Source of the DNA: Erwinia_E haradaeae_B
GTDB lineage: Bacteria > Pseudomonadota > Gammaproteobacteria > Enterobacterales > Enterobacteriaceae
DNA: 64,000 bases
Assembly: GCF_900698985.1 (NCBI RefSeq)
Contig: NZ_LR217730.1
Span: 62,001 to 126,000, forward strand
Reading direction: 5' to 3'
Part shown: positions 31,225 to 40,367 of the stretch, in pieces
Layout of the letters: each line of letters opens with the position of its first letter
Numbering within the stretch: position 1 is the stretch's first letter
The notes under the pieces: model-generated
Database searches by the model: none
Seen by the model: the letters and a program-made list of their open reading frames with translations, nothing else
Told to the model about the DNA's origin: nothing
Program-made: the position numbers and the translations under genes

Positions 31225-31740
31225 ATGCATGAGAACAAGATTTTAATAAAAATCAGAAATGAGTCTAATGATACCACACTAAGTTCTTTAGAACGCGCTG
31301 CTATAGCTAAAGAGAGGATTTTTTATGAGGAGCCTCATGCTGTTATAATTGAAGCGCTGCATATTATTCAAAAATATCGAGGATGGGTATCTGATAGTTT
31401 AATCAAGGGTATTGCTGATATTTTAGAAATTCCAACTAGTGATGTAGAAGAGGTAGCTACTTTTTATAGTCAGATTTATCGCATGCCAGTGGGTCGTCAT
31501 ATTATTAAGTATTGCGATAGCGTAGTGTGTTATATCTTAGGTTACCAAATAATCCAACAAAGGTTAGAAGAACACTTGAATATTAAGCCAGGACAAACTA
31601 CAGAAGATAAGCGTTTTACATTACTTCCAACCTGTTGTCTTGGTAATTGCGATAAGGGTCCAGCATTAATGATTAATGAGCACACTTACGGTAATGTAAC
31701 CCCACAAGATATAATTAAATTATTGGAACGGTATCCATGA
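31225..31740 (+). CDS. nuoE: NADH-quinone oxidoreductase subunit E
   Basis: This 24 kDa subunit of the NADH dehydrogenase module is a thioredoxin-fold protein with a 2Fe-2S cluster (N1a). The ligands are C97, C102, C138 and C142, with the same spacing as E. coli. Motifs EVATFYSQIY and CCLGNCDKGPA are intact. It has 171 residues, against 166 in E. coli; the N-terminus is variable. Its last codon overlaps the nuoF start (ATGA), which indicates translational coupling. Confidence 0.97.
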   Translation: MHENKILIKIRNESNDTTLSSLERAAIAKERIFYEEPHAVIIEALHIIQKYRGWVSDSLIKGIADILEIPTSDVEEVATFYSQIYRMPVGRHIIKYCDSVVCYILGYQIIQQRLEEHLNIKPGQTTEDKRFTLLPTCCLGNCDKGPALMINEHTYGNVTPQDIIKLLERYP

Positions 31741-33053
31741 GACAGATTAAGCGTACATCTGATATGCACCCTCTCACTTGGCGAATGCGAAAAGATCAGA
31801 AACCAGTATTTTTAAAGGAATATAAAAATACCAATGGATATGTCAGTGCAGAGAAAACTCTTAAAAGCATGACATCAGATCAAGTTGTCATGCTAGTGCA
31901 GGAGTCTGGTCTACGGGGGCGAGGTGGGGCTGGTTTTCCAACTGGTGTAAAGTGGAGTTTAATGCCAAAAGATTTATCAAGAAGTACTCGTTATTTATTA
32001 TGTAATGCAGATGAAATGGAGCCTGGAACCTATAAAGATCGTTTATTAATGGAACAGATGCCGCATCAATTAATAGAAGGTATGTTAATTAGTGCTTATG
32101 CTTTAAGAGTATCCCGAGCGTATATTTTTCTGCGAGGTGAATATATTGAGGCAGCGATAAATTTACGCTGTGCGATTTTAGAAGCGAAAGAAGCAGGCTT
32201 TCTAGGAAAAAATATTTTTGGTACTAACTTTAGTCTAGACCTGATAGTGCATACTGGCGCGGGTCGTTATATTTGCGGGGAAGAGACAGCTTTAATGAAT
32301 TCGTTGGAAGGGCGTCGAGCTAATCCAAGATCAAAACCACCTTTTCCGTCATCAATAGGGTTATGGGGTCAGCCAACTTGTGTGAATAATGTTGAAACTC
32401 TTTCAAATATTCCTGCGATTTTTGCTAATGGGATTAAATGGTATAAAGATATTTCAAAAAGTGTGGATACAGGAACTAAAATGATGGGCTTTTCTGGTCA
32501 AGTCAAGAATCCGGGTGTTTGGGAGCTTCCTTTTGGCATTACTGCGCGAGAACTCCTTGACGAGTATGCTGGCGGTATGAAGAGCGGATTACAATTAAAG
32601 GCTTGGCAACCGGGTGGTGCTAGTACTGAGTTTTTAATTGAGAAGCATCTTGATATACCTATGGATTTTTCCAGTATTAGTAAGGCCGGGAGTCGTTTAG
32701 GAACGGCATTATCTATTGCAGTGGATCATACGATAAATATGGTATCTCTGGTTAGTAATATAGAAGCATTTTTTTCTCGCGAATCATGTGGTTGGTGTAC
32801 ACCTTGCCGTGAAGGATTGCCTTGGACATTAAAAATCTTGCGATCCCTAGAGTGTCACCAAGGGCACGCGGGTGATCTTGAGGTTTTGTTGAATCTGTGT
32901 CGGAATTTAGGCCCCGGAAAAACTTTTTGTGCTCATGCACCAGGAGCAGTGGCGCCGCTTCAAAGTGCTATTACATATTTTCGTGAAGAATTTGAGGCGG
33001 GTATTCAATTTTCTAATATGTATGAAGACTCGCGTGTAATTTTTAGTATTTAG
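31737..33053 (+). CDS. nuoF: NADH-quinone oxidoreductase subunit F
   Basis: This subunit binds NADH, FMN and the N3 4Fe-4S cluster, the electron entry point of complex I. The glycine-rich GLRGRGGAGFPTG motif (about 58-70), CNADEMEPGTYKDR (89-102) and GAGRYICGEETAL (174-186) line the NADH/FMN site. The cluster ligands are C351, C354, C357 (ESCGWCTPC) and C398, identical in number to E. coli. It has 438 residues; only the variable C-terminal tail is shorter than E. coli (445). It overlaps nuoE by four bases. Confidence 0.98.
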   Translation: MRQIKRTSDMHPLTWRMRKDQKPVFLKEYKNTNGYVSAEKTLKSMTSDQVVMLVQESGLRGRGGAGFPTGVKWSLMPKDLSRSTRYLLCNADEMEPGTYKDRLLMEQMPHQLIEGMLISAYALRVSRAYIFLRGEYIEAAINLRCAILEAKEAGFLGKNIFGTNFSLDLIVHTGAGRYICGEETALMNSLEGRRANPRSKPPFPSSIGLWGQPTCVNNVETLSNIPAIFANGIKWYKDISKSVDTGTKMMGFSGQVKNPGVWELPFGITARELLDEYAGGMKSGLQLKAWQPGGASTEFLIEKHLDIPMDFSSISKAGSRLGTALSIAVDHTINMVSLVSNIEAFFSRESCGWCTPCREGLPWTLKILRSLECHQGHAGDLEVLLNLCRNLGPGKTFCAHAPGAVAPLQSAITYFREEFEAGIQFSNMYEDSRVIFSI

Positions 33054-33138
33054 CGACATTTATTTTATCTTGAACGTACAGCGACTTAACACAGTATAAC
33101 GCTTATGATAGCATGAGCCTCATGGAAGCATATATATT

Positions 33139-35871
33139 ATGCCTGCAATTATATATATAGACGGTACAGAATATCAGGTTAATGATACAGATAATTTACT
33201 GCATGTTTGTATATCTTTAGGGTTGGATGTTCCGTATTTTTGTTGGCACCCAGCATTGGGGAGTGTTGGCGCGTGTCGTCAATGTGCAGTAAAACAATAT
33301 CAGAACAAGACAGATGATTATGGACGTCTCGTGATGTCTTGTATGACGCCAGTTAATAATGGTATGTTGATTTCAATTAAAGATCATGAAGCACAAGAGT
33401 TTAGAAAAAGTGTTTCAGAGTGGTTGATGATTAACCACCCACATGATTGTCCAGTATGTGAAGAGGGTGGACACTGTCATTTACAAGATATGACCGTAAT
33501 GAATGGTCATATTTCACGTCGTTATCGTTTTACTAAGCGAACTCATTTGAATCAGTATCTTGGTCCATTTATTTCTCATGAAATGAATCGTTGCATTGCT
33601 TGTTATCGCTGCATAAGATTCTATAAAAATTATTCAGATGGAACAGATCTTGGTGTATATGGAGCGAGTGACAATGTGTACTTTGGTCGTACTGAGGATG
33701 GCGCATTAGAAAATGAGTTTTCAGGGAATCTAGTAGAAATTTGCCCAACTGGAGTGTTTACTGATAAAACGCATTCTGCGCGCTATAATCGTAAATGGGA
33801 TATGCAGTTTGCTCCAAGTATTTGTCAGCAGTGTAGTCTTGGTTGTAATATTAGCCTCGGTGAACGCTATGGGGAGTTACGTCGTATTGAAAATAGATAT
33901 AATGGTATGATAAATCGTTATTTTCTCTGTGACCGGGGCCGGTTTGGCTATGGCTATGTGAACTTGGAAAACCGCCCACGTCAACCCATGCAGCGTCATG
34001 GAACAAATTGGAAATTATTAAATACTAATCAAGCAATAGATATATTATCAAGAAATCTTCGTCAAGCAAAAAAGATTATTGGTATTGGTTCGTCACGTGC
34101 TAGTGTAGAGAGTAATTTTTCTTTGTTATCAATAGTAGGAGCTACTAACTTTTCTACTGGTATGCCATTAGCTGAACAAGCGTGTATAAATTTAATTATT
34201 CAAATATTGCAAAATAGTGGAATATATACTCCTTCGCTGTTTGAAATTGAAAATTACGATGCAATATTAATTCTTGGGGAAGATATAACCCAGACAGGGG
34301 CGCGAATGGCACTTGCAGTACGTCAGGCCCTTAAGGGAAAAACTCGCGTAATGGCAGAAATACAAAAAGTGGCTCCTTGGAATAGTTCTGCAATCCTTAA
34401 CATGAGTCGCAATTCCAAATATCCTTTATTTGTAACCAATGTAGATAAAACTAGATTAGATGATGTTGCCACTTGGAGTTACTATGCTCCAATAGAAGAT
34501 CAAGCGAGACTAGGATTTGCTATAGCCCACCAACTAGATAAAAGTGCTCCAAAAGTAAGCGATTTAGATCAAGAATTAATCAATCACATTACTATCATTG
34601 CACAAGCGTTAAATAGCGCTAAAAAACCACTTATTATTTCAGGATCTAATTCTGGAAACGAGGCAATTATTCAGGCGGCAGCAAATATTGCAAAATCGTT
34701 AATAGGGCATAACAAAGAAGTAGGAATTAGCTTTGTTACTCCGGAAGTAAATAGTATGGGCGTTGGTTTAATTGGTGGTTTTTCACTAAATAGGGCACTG
34801 GATGCATTAGCCAGTAGTGAGGCAGATTCGGTAATTATTTTAGAAAATGATCTTTATCGTCATATGTCTAGGGAGGTGGTAAATTTTTCCTTAAGACATA
34901 CGAAAAATATCATCGTGCTTGATCATCAAAATACTGAGACAACTAAGAGAGCTAATTTGGTTTTATCTAGCGCAAGTTTTGCAGAAAGTCACGGTACTGT
35001 TGTTAGTCAGGAAAGTCGCGCTCAGAGATTTTTTCAGGTTCACGATCCGGCTTTTTATAATAAAAAAGATCAAGTGTTTTCTAGTTGGCGTTGGTTGAAT
35101 ATGACAAAACAAGCGATTCATGGTCAAAAAGTAGACTGCGATTCACTAGATGATGTGATTAACGCTTGCATTAAAGAGATTCCACTGTTGGCTGGTATAC
35201 AGAAAGCGTCGCCAGGTTCTAGTTTTCGAATTCATGGTCAGAAAATAGCGCGCTCGCCACATCGTTTTAGTGGGCGTACTGCAATGTTGGCTAATCTGAG
35301 TGTTCATGAACAACAACAACCACGAGATCAAGATAGTATGTTTTCTTTTTCTATGGAGGGCGGTAATCCACTACCTGATCATCATGCACAGATTCCTTTT
35401 TCTTGGGCTCCAGGATGGAATTCTTCACAATCGTTTAATAAAGTTGAAAGTATAGTGAATCAACAGTTATCTAATGATTCTTCAGGTGTACGATTGATTT
35501 CGTCAGATAAAGTAAAACTCAGTTGGTTTGAGGATATTCCTTCTGCCTTTATAAGGCAATATCATTATTGGCGTATTACACCTTATTTTCATATTTTTGG
35601 TAGTGAGGAGATGAGTCAACGCTCACAAGTTATTCAGGAGCGTATGCCAGCACCATATATAATTATGAATCGTCAGGATTCTATACAACTTAAGATACAA
35701 GAAGGTGCTACTTTGTTTTTTAGTTGCCAAGGGGAGGATTTTGTATTGCCAGTATATTTTTCAAATAACTTACAGTCTGGACAAATAGGGTTACCTCTTG
35801 GGTTTCCTGGCTTTGGTTTCTTTTTGCGCGGGAAAGGTGTGAATAATTTTCAGATAGTGATTAAATCATGA
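33139..35871 (+). CDS. nuoG: NADH-quinone oxidoreductase subunit G
   Basis: This is the largest peripheral-arm subunit and forms the wire of iron-sulfur clusters from NuoF. All ligands are visible: 2Fe-2S C35/C46/C49/C68; His-ligated N5 H100/C104/C107/C113; 4Fe-4S C152/C155/C158/C202; and the extra N7 cluster C229/C232/C236/C264 found in E. coli-type enzymes. The molybdopterin-oxidoreductase-like domain without cofactor follows (about 270-800) and is the more divergent part. It has 910 residues (E. coli about 908). GGAAG lies upstream of the ATG. Its stop overlaps the nuoH start by four bases. Confidence 0.98.
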   Translation: MPAIIYIDGTEYQVNDTDNLLHVCISLGLDVPYFCWHPALGSVGACRQCAVKQYQNKTDDYGRLVMSCMTPVNNGMLISIKDHEAQEFRKSVSEWLMINHPHDCPVCEEGGHCHLQDMTVMNGHISRRYRFTKRTHLNQYLGPFISHEMNRCIACYRCIRFYKNYSDGTDLGVYGASDNVYFGRTEDGALENEFSGNLVEICPTGVFTDKTHSARYNRKWDMQFAPSICQQCSLGCNISLGERYGELRRIENRYNGMINRYFLCDRGRFGYGYVNLENRPRQPMQRHGTNWKLLNTNQAIDILSRNLRQAKKIIGIGSSRASVESNFSLLSIVGATNFSTGMPLAEQACINLIIQILQNSGIYTPSLFEIENYDAILILGEDITQTGARMALAVRQALKGKTRVMAEIQKVAPWNSSAILNMSRNSKYPLFVTNVDKTRLDDVATWSYYAPIEDQARLGFAIAHQLDKSAPKVSDLDQELINHITIIAQALNSAKKPLIISGSNSGNEAIIQAAANIAKSLIGHNKEVGISFVTPEVNSMGVGLIGGFSLNRALDALASSEADSVIILENDLYRHMSREVVNFSLRHTKNIIVLDHQNTETTKRANLVLSSASFAESHGTVVSQESRAQRFFQVHDPAFYNKKDQVFSSWRWLNMTKQAIHGQKVDCDSLDDVINACIKEIPLLAGIQKASPGSSFRIHGQKIARSPHRFSGRTAMLANLSVHEQQQPRDQDSMFSFSMEGGNPLPDHHAQIPFSWAPGWNSSQSFNKVESIVNQQLSNDSSGVRLISSDKVKLSWFEDIPSAFIRQYHYWRITPYFHIFGSEEMSQRSQVIQERMPAPYIIMNRQDSIQLKIQEGATLFFSCQGEDFVLPVYFSNNLQSGQIGLPLGFPGFGFFLRGKGVNNFQIVIKS

Positions 35872-36857
35872 CTTGGCTAACAGACGCGAAGCTCGCTATC
35901 ATTATCGCTATTATAAAATCTTTAGTGATACTCTGCGTTGTAGTGATCTGCGGAGCTTTGATGAGTTTTGTTGAAAGACGTCTTTTGGGTTTATTTCAGA
36001 ACCGTTATGGTCCAAATCGTGTAGGTTGGGGAGGGTCATTACAGCTAGCAGCGGATATGATAAAGATTTTTTTCAAAGAAGATTGGATTCCGCCTTTTTC
36101 AGATCAAATAATCTTTACATTAGCACCGATCATTGCATTTACATCTTTGTTAATGGCGATGGCGATAGTTCCTATTACGCCTAGTTGGATGGGATCTGAT
36201 CTCAATATTGGTATATTATTTTTTTTAATTATGGCAGGGTTGGGGGGTTATTCAGTGCTTTTGGCAGGGTGGTCTAGTAATAATAAATACTCCCTTTTAG
36301 GTGCTATACGTGCGTCTGCGCAGACCTTAAGTTATGAGGTTTTTCTTGGGTTATCTTTGATGGGTGTAGTGGCGCAGGCAGGATCTTTTAACTTGCTCGT
36401 TATTGTTAGTAGTCAAAAATATATTTGGAATGTTGTTCCGCAGTTTTTTGGTCTTGTAACCTTTTTAATAGCCAGCCTAGCGGTATGTCATCGACATCCA
36501 TTTGATCAACCGGAATCTGAACAAGAACTAGCTGATGGGTATCATATTGAATATTCTGGTATGAAATTTGGATTGTTTTTTATTGGAGAGTATATTGGTA
36601 TTATTGCTGTTTCTTCATTAATTGTCACGTTATTTTTTGGTGGATGGCATGGTCCATATTTTTTTCCTATAGTTTGGTTTGTATTAAAAACTATGTTCTT
36701 TATAGTCATGTTTATTTTAATTCGTGCTGCATTACCACGACCTCGGTACGATCAGGTCATGCGGTTCGGTTGGACGGTTTGTTTACCGTTAACGCTTATA
36801 AATCTACTTGTAACTGCTGCGGTTATCTTATATAGGGCATCGCCAATAGGATATTAA
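35868..36857 (+). CDS. nuoH: NADH-quinone oxidoreductase subunit H
   Basis: This membrane subunit forms much of the quinone chamber and joins the peripheral and membrane arms. It has eight or so helices over 329 residues (E. coli 325). The motifs ERRLLGLFQNRYGPNRVGWGG (about 36-56, named in part), PFDQPESEQELADGYHIEYSG and RAALPRPRYDQVM are conserved. It overlaps nuoG by four bases and is followed by nuoI after two. Confidence 0.98.
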   Translation: MTWLTDAKLAIIIAIIKSLVILCVVVICGALMSFVERRLLGLFQNRYGPNRVGWGGSLQLAADMIKIFFKEDWIPPFSDQIIFTLAPIIAFTSLLMAMAIVPITPSWMGSDLNIGILFFLIMAGLGGYSVLLAGWSSNNKYSLLGAIRASAQTLSYEVFLGLSLMGVVAQAGSFNLLVIVSSQKYIWNVVPQFFGLVTFLIASLAVCHRHPFDQPESEQELADGYHIEYSGMKFGLFFIGEYIGIIAVSSLIVTLFFGGWHGPYFFPIVWFVLKTMFFIVMFILIRAALPRPRYDQVMRFGWTVCLPLTLINLLVTAAVILYRASPIGY

Positions 36858-36859
36858 CA

Positions 36860-37402
36860 ATGACATTGAAGAATATTGTCATCGGACTGAGTACAATTCT
36901 GCGTAGCATTTTTCTAATTGGTAAAAATGTATTTGCTAAGCGAGAGACTTTGATGTATCCTGAAGAACCTTTGGTTCTTTCCTCTCGTTACCGTGGGCGT
37001 ATTATTTTAACACGCGATCCAGACGGCCTCGAGCGTTGTGTAGCTTGTAATCTTTGCGCAGTATCTTGTCCGGTCGGGTGTATTGCATTACAGAAGTCTG
37101 AAATGGAAGACGGGCGTTGGTATCCAGAATTTTTTCGTATCAATTTTTCGCGATGTATTTTTTGCGGGTTATGCGAAGAAGCTTGTCCAACTACTGCTAT
37201 TCAATTAATTCCAGATATTGAATTAAGTGAGTTTAAGCGTCAAGATTTAATATATGAAAAAGAACACTTATTAATTTCTGGTCCTGGAAAGTATCCACAA
37301 TATAACTTTTATAGGATTTCAGGTATGGAAATTGCAGGCAAGGGTAAAGGTTTTTCCAAACAAGAGACGCAGCCTATTAATGTTAAGAGCTTATTACCTT
37401 AA
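36860..37402 (+). CDS. nuoI: NADH-quinone oxidoreductase subunit I
   Basis: This ferredoxin-like subunit carries clusters N6a and N6b. It has two 4Fe-4S motifs: C60/C63/C66 with C109, and C99/C102/C105 with C70, exactly as numbered in E. coli. The length, 180 residues, also equals E. coli. An N-terminal amphipathic helix anchors it to the membrane arm. The stop is shared or nearly shared with the next reading frame. Confidence 0.98.
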   Translation: MTLKNIVIGLSTILRSIFLIGKNVFAKRETLMYPEEPLVLSSRYRGRIILTRDPDGLERCVACNLCAVSCPVGCIALQKSEMEDGRWYPEFFRINFSRCIFCGLCEEACPTTAIQLIPDIELSEFKRQDLIYEKEHLLISGPGKYPQYNFYRISGMEIAGKGKGFSKQETQPINVKSLLP

Positions 37403-37416
37403 TGAAGGATGCGGGT

Positions 37417-37983
37417 ATGGAATGTTTATTTTATATTTGTGGATTAATAGCTGTTCTGACAACTATGTGTGTTATTTGGCATAAAAGACCTATACATGCA
37501 TTATTATACTTAATTATGTCATTTTTAGCCGTATCTGGTGTCTTGTTTTCAGTGGGCGCCTATTTTGCTGCTGCACTTGAAATTATTATCTATGCTGGGG
37601 CGATAGTAGTATTGTTTATGTTTTCAGTAATGATGTTAAATCTGAGCGAAAGTGTTATCAAAAAGAAAACAACCTGGCTTCCACCACGAGCGTGGATTGG
37701 CCCAGGATTCTTATCTCTTTTATTGTTTTTTATTATTTCATATTCCGTTATATTAAAAAATAACTCCAGAATTTATTGTATTATGATTGATGGAAAGCAA
37801 GTCGGTATGAAGCTATTTGGTCCTTATGTGCTAGCGGTTGAATTAATCTCCATGCTTCTTTTATCTGGGCTTATTGTAGGGTGTCATATTGGACAGGATT
37901 CACGACAAACAGGTGTGATATTACAGAAGAAACGCTTATCTACTCCACACAAAAATATTTTTAAAAGTCAATTGGAGAAGTAG
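37417..37983 (+). CDS. nuoJ: NADH-quinone oxidoreductase subunit J
   Basis: This membrane subunit has five helices, including the pi-bulge helix thought to change during turnover (YFAAALEIIIYAGAIVVLFMF, about 51-71, named in part). A frame opens at ATG 37402, overlapping the nuoI stop. However, ATG at 37417 has AAGGA seven bases upstream and starts MECLFYICGLIA, matching the E. coli N-terminus MEFAFYICGLIA. I take 37417, giving 188 residues (E. coli 184). The C-terminal tail is variable. Confidence 0.94.
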   Translation: MECLFYICGLIAVLTTMCVIWHKRPIHALLYLIMSFLAVSGVLFSVGAYFAAALEIIIYAGAIVVLFMFSVMMLNLSESVIKKKTTWLPPRAWIGPGFLSLLLFFIISYSVILKNNSRIYCIMIDGKQVGMKLFGPYVLAVELISMLLLSGLIVGCHIGQDSRQTGVILQKKRLSTPHKNIFKSQLEK

Positions 37984-37985
37984 TT

Positions 37986-38288
37986 TTGATTCCTTTACAT
38001 CATGGACTGATTCTAGCGACATTTTTATTTTGTCTGGGATTAACTGGTGTTATGATTCGTCGTAATTTGCTATTTATGTTAATCAGTCTAGAAATTATGC
38101 TTAATGCTGCAGCATTGGCGCTAGTAGTAGCAGGTAGTTATTGGAATCAAGCAGATGGGCAGATTATGTTTATTTTTGCTATTAGTTTGTCAGCAGCTGA
38201 AACTAGTGTTGGCCTTGCTTTGTTACTGCAGCTCTATTATCGTACTAAAAATCTTGATATTGATACAGTAAGCGGGATGCGTGAATGA
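37986..38288 (+). CDS. nuoK: NADH-quinone oxidoreductase subunit K
   Basis: This antiporter-like membrane subunit has three helices and 100 residues, the E. coli length. The two buried glutamates essential for proton pumping, E36 and E72, are both present (LISLEIMLN and SAAETSVG). It starts with TTG at 37986, two bases after nuoJ, with GGAG upstream; MIPLHHGLILA aligns with the E. coli N-terminus, so the TTG start is firm. Its end overlaps nuoL by four bases. Confidence 0.97.
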   Translation: MIPLHHGLILATFLFCLGLTGVMIRRNLLFMLISLEIMLNAAALALVVAGSYWNQADGQIMFIFAISLSAAETSVGLALLLQLYYRTKNLDIDTVSGMRE

Positions 38289-40129
38289 ATCTTCTTTATT
38301 TTACCATACTGTGCCCATTAATGGGGTTTTTATGTCTTGCTTGTTCTTCTGGTCGTATATCAGAAACTTTGAGTTCTGTTATTAGTTTTATATCAATTGG
38401 TTTAACAATACTGATAACAGGTTATATTGGTTATGATTTTTTAAGAAGCAATCAAGAGGTATTTAATCAAACTTTGTGGACATGGATTGACATAGAGATT
38501 CTTAGGGTAGATGTGGGGTTAATGCTAGATGGACTGTCATTGACTTTACTTGCTATAGTGACTGGAGTTGGATTTTTAATTAATATGTTTGCATCTTGGT
38601 ATATGAGAGGTGCAGAGGGTTATTCACGATTTTTTGCTTATATTAATCTTTTCATTGCCAGTATGCTTGTGCTAATTTTAGCGGATAATCTAGCTTTAAT
38701 GTATCTTGGGTGGGAAGGCGTGGGTCTTTGTTCGTATTTATTAATAGGTTTTTATTATACTAATCCAGAATATGGCGCAGCAGCTATAAAAGCTTTTATT
38801 ATAACTCGTGTTGGGGATGTATGTTTTTTTATTGCGCTTTTAATGCTTTATAGTGTGACACATACTTTAAATTTTCATAATATCGGAGAGTTAGTTGCAG
38901 AAGACGCCTATTTTAAGCATTTGCACATACTACCATGGATTACCTTAATGTTATTAGTTGGAGCGGTTGGAAAATCTGCTCAATTACCATTACAGACTTG
39001 GTTGGCAGATGCTATGGTTGGTCCAACTCCAGTTTCTGCATTAATTCATGCTGCAACTATGGTAACAGCCGGTGTATATTTAATTGCTCGTACGCATGTC
39101 CTTTTTTTGCTAACACCAAGCATTCTTTATTTAGTGGGTGTCATTGGGGCAATGACTATACTTTTAGCTGGGCTTTCTGCTTTAGTGCAAACTGATATTA
39201 AACGTGTATTAGCTTATTCAACCATGAGTCAACTAGGATATATGTTTTTGGCACTAGGCGTTCAAGCTTGGCAGCCAGCTATTTTTCATTTAATGACGCA
39301 TGCATTTTTTAAAGCATTATTGTTTCTTTCTGCTGCATCGCTTATCATCGCTTGTAATCATGAGCAGAACATGTTTAAGATGGGTGGGTTGCGCTTAAGG
39401 ATCCCTTTAATTTATTCTTGTTTTATTATTGGCGGCGCTTCCTTAATGGCCTTTCCTATAATTACATCAGGTTTTTTTAGCAAGGAAAGCATCTTAGTGG
39501 CAGCATTAGATCATGGATATATCATGTTGATGCTTGCAGGATTAATCGGGTCATTGATCACATCACTTTATACATGTCGAATGATTTTTCTAATATTTCA
39601 TGGTAGATTAAAAAATCTATATGCACAAATATCACCGAATTTCATGTATTATATACCTTTAATTATTTTATCGCTACTGTCAAGTGTAGTAGGATCTTTA
39701 TTTTTTCCGCCGCTACAAGGAGTATTCCCAGAAAGCAGCCTATTGATAAATGATCATTTATTTTTCCTGAAAATCACCTCAAGCGTAATAGTAATGATAG
39801 GTTGTGTGATATCGGCTGTATTATGGTTAGGCCCTTCCGCATATTTAGAGAATATCGCATGCAGTAAATTAGGACGTTTTTTAAGAATATGGTGGTTATC
39901 TGGGTGGGGTTTTGATTGGTTATATCATAAAGTTTTTATTCAGACGTATTTAAAAGTTGCTAAGGTATTATCAAGTGACCCATTGGCCATGGCGATCAAT
40001 AGTTTAGCTTATGTAGTGCATAGTAGCAGCAAGGGATTAATGATTAGTGAAAGCAGTTATGTACGTTGGCATGTAGCTGTAATGAGTTACGGCGCTGTTT
40101 TTTTACTCGCATTGATAATGGTAAGATAA
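38285..40129 (+). CDS. nuoL: NADH-quinone oxidoreductase subunit L
   Basis: This is the distal antiporter-like proton-pumping subunit with the long lateral helix. It has 614 residues (E. coli 613) and about 16 membrane helices. Conserved segments include MYLGWEGVGLCSYLLIGF (with the key Glu), GKSAQLPLQTWLADAM, PTPVSALIHAATMVTAGVYL (with the pumping Lys region), MTHAFFKALLFLSA and SGFFSKESIL. The C-terminal helical tail, with GWGFDWLYHKVF, is complete. A 238-base gap separates it from nuoM, which is unusual in this operon. Confidence 0.98.
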   Translation: MNLLYFTILCPLMGFLCLACSSGRISETLSSVISFISIGLTILITGYIGYDFLRSNQEVFNQTLWTWIDIEILRVDVGLMLDGLSLTLLAIVTGVGFLINMFASWYMRGAEGYSRFFAYINLFIASMLVLILADNLALMYLGWEGVGLCSYLLIGFYYTNPEYGAAAIKAFIITRVGDVCFFIALLMLYSVTHTLNFHNIGELVAEDAYFKHLHILPWITLMLLVGAVGKSAQLPLQTWLADAMVGPTPVSALIHAATMVTAGVYLIARTHVLFLLTPSILYLVGVIGAMTILLAGLSALVQTDIKRVLAYSTMSQLGYMFLALGVQAWQPAIFHLMTHAFFKALLFLSAASLIIACNHEQNMFKMGGLRLRIPLIYSCFIIGGASLMAFPIITSGFFSKESILVAALDHGYIMLMLAGLIGSLITSLYTCRMIFLIFHGRLKNLYAQISPNFMYYIPLIILSLLSSVVGSLFFPPLQGVFPESSLLINDHLFFLKITSSVIVMIGCVISAVLWLGPSAYLENIACSKLGRFLRIWWLSGWGFDWLYHKVFIQTYLKVAKVLSSDPLAMAINSLAYVVHSSSKGLMISESSYVRWHVAVMSYGAVFLLALIMVR

Positions 40130-40367
40130 AATATAGAAAATCAAGATTGTATTTTTATCTTATGAGCTTGTATTACATTTTATCATCAAATTTTATGATA
40201 TACGCTAAGATTTGCATTTAATTTGTAAAAGTATGTATTATTTACTTTCTCAAAGGCTATTTTTTAAACATTTTTTGTAAATATAAAAATACATAAACTC
40301 AATTCAGGTTATATCTAGATTAAAACAGATATAGCCAGGTTGTGTAAAATAAAGAAGAACTATTATA
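40130..40367. other. 238-base spacer inside the nuo operon
   Basis: It is AT-rich and has no open frame. In E. coli nuoL and nuoM are much closer, so this looks like spacer growth or loss of tight coupling. A secondary promoter is possible but none is recognised. Confidence 0.55.
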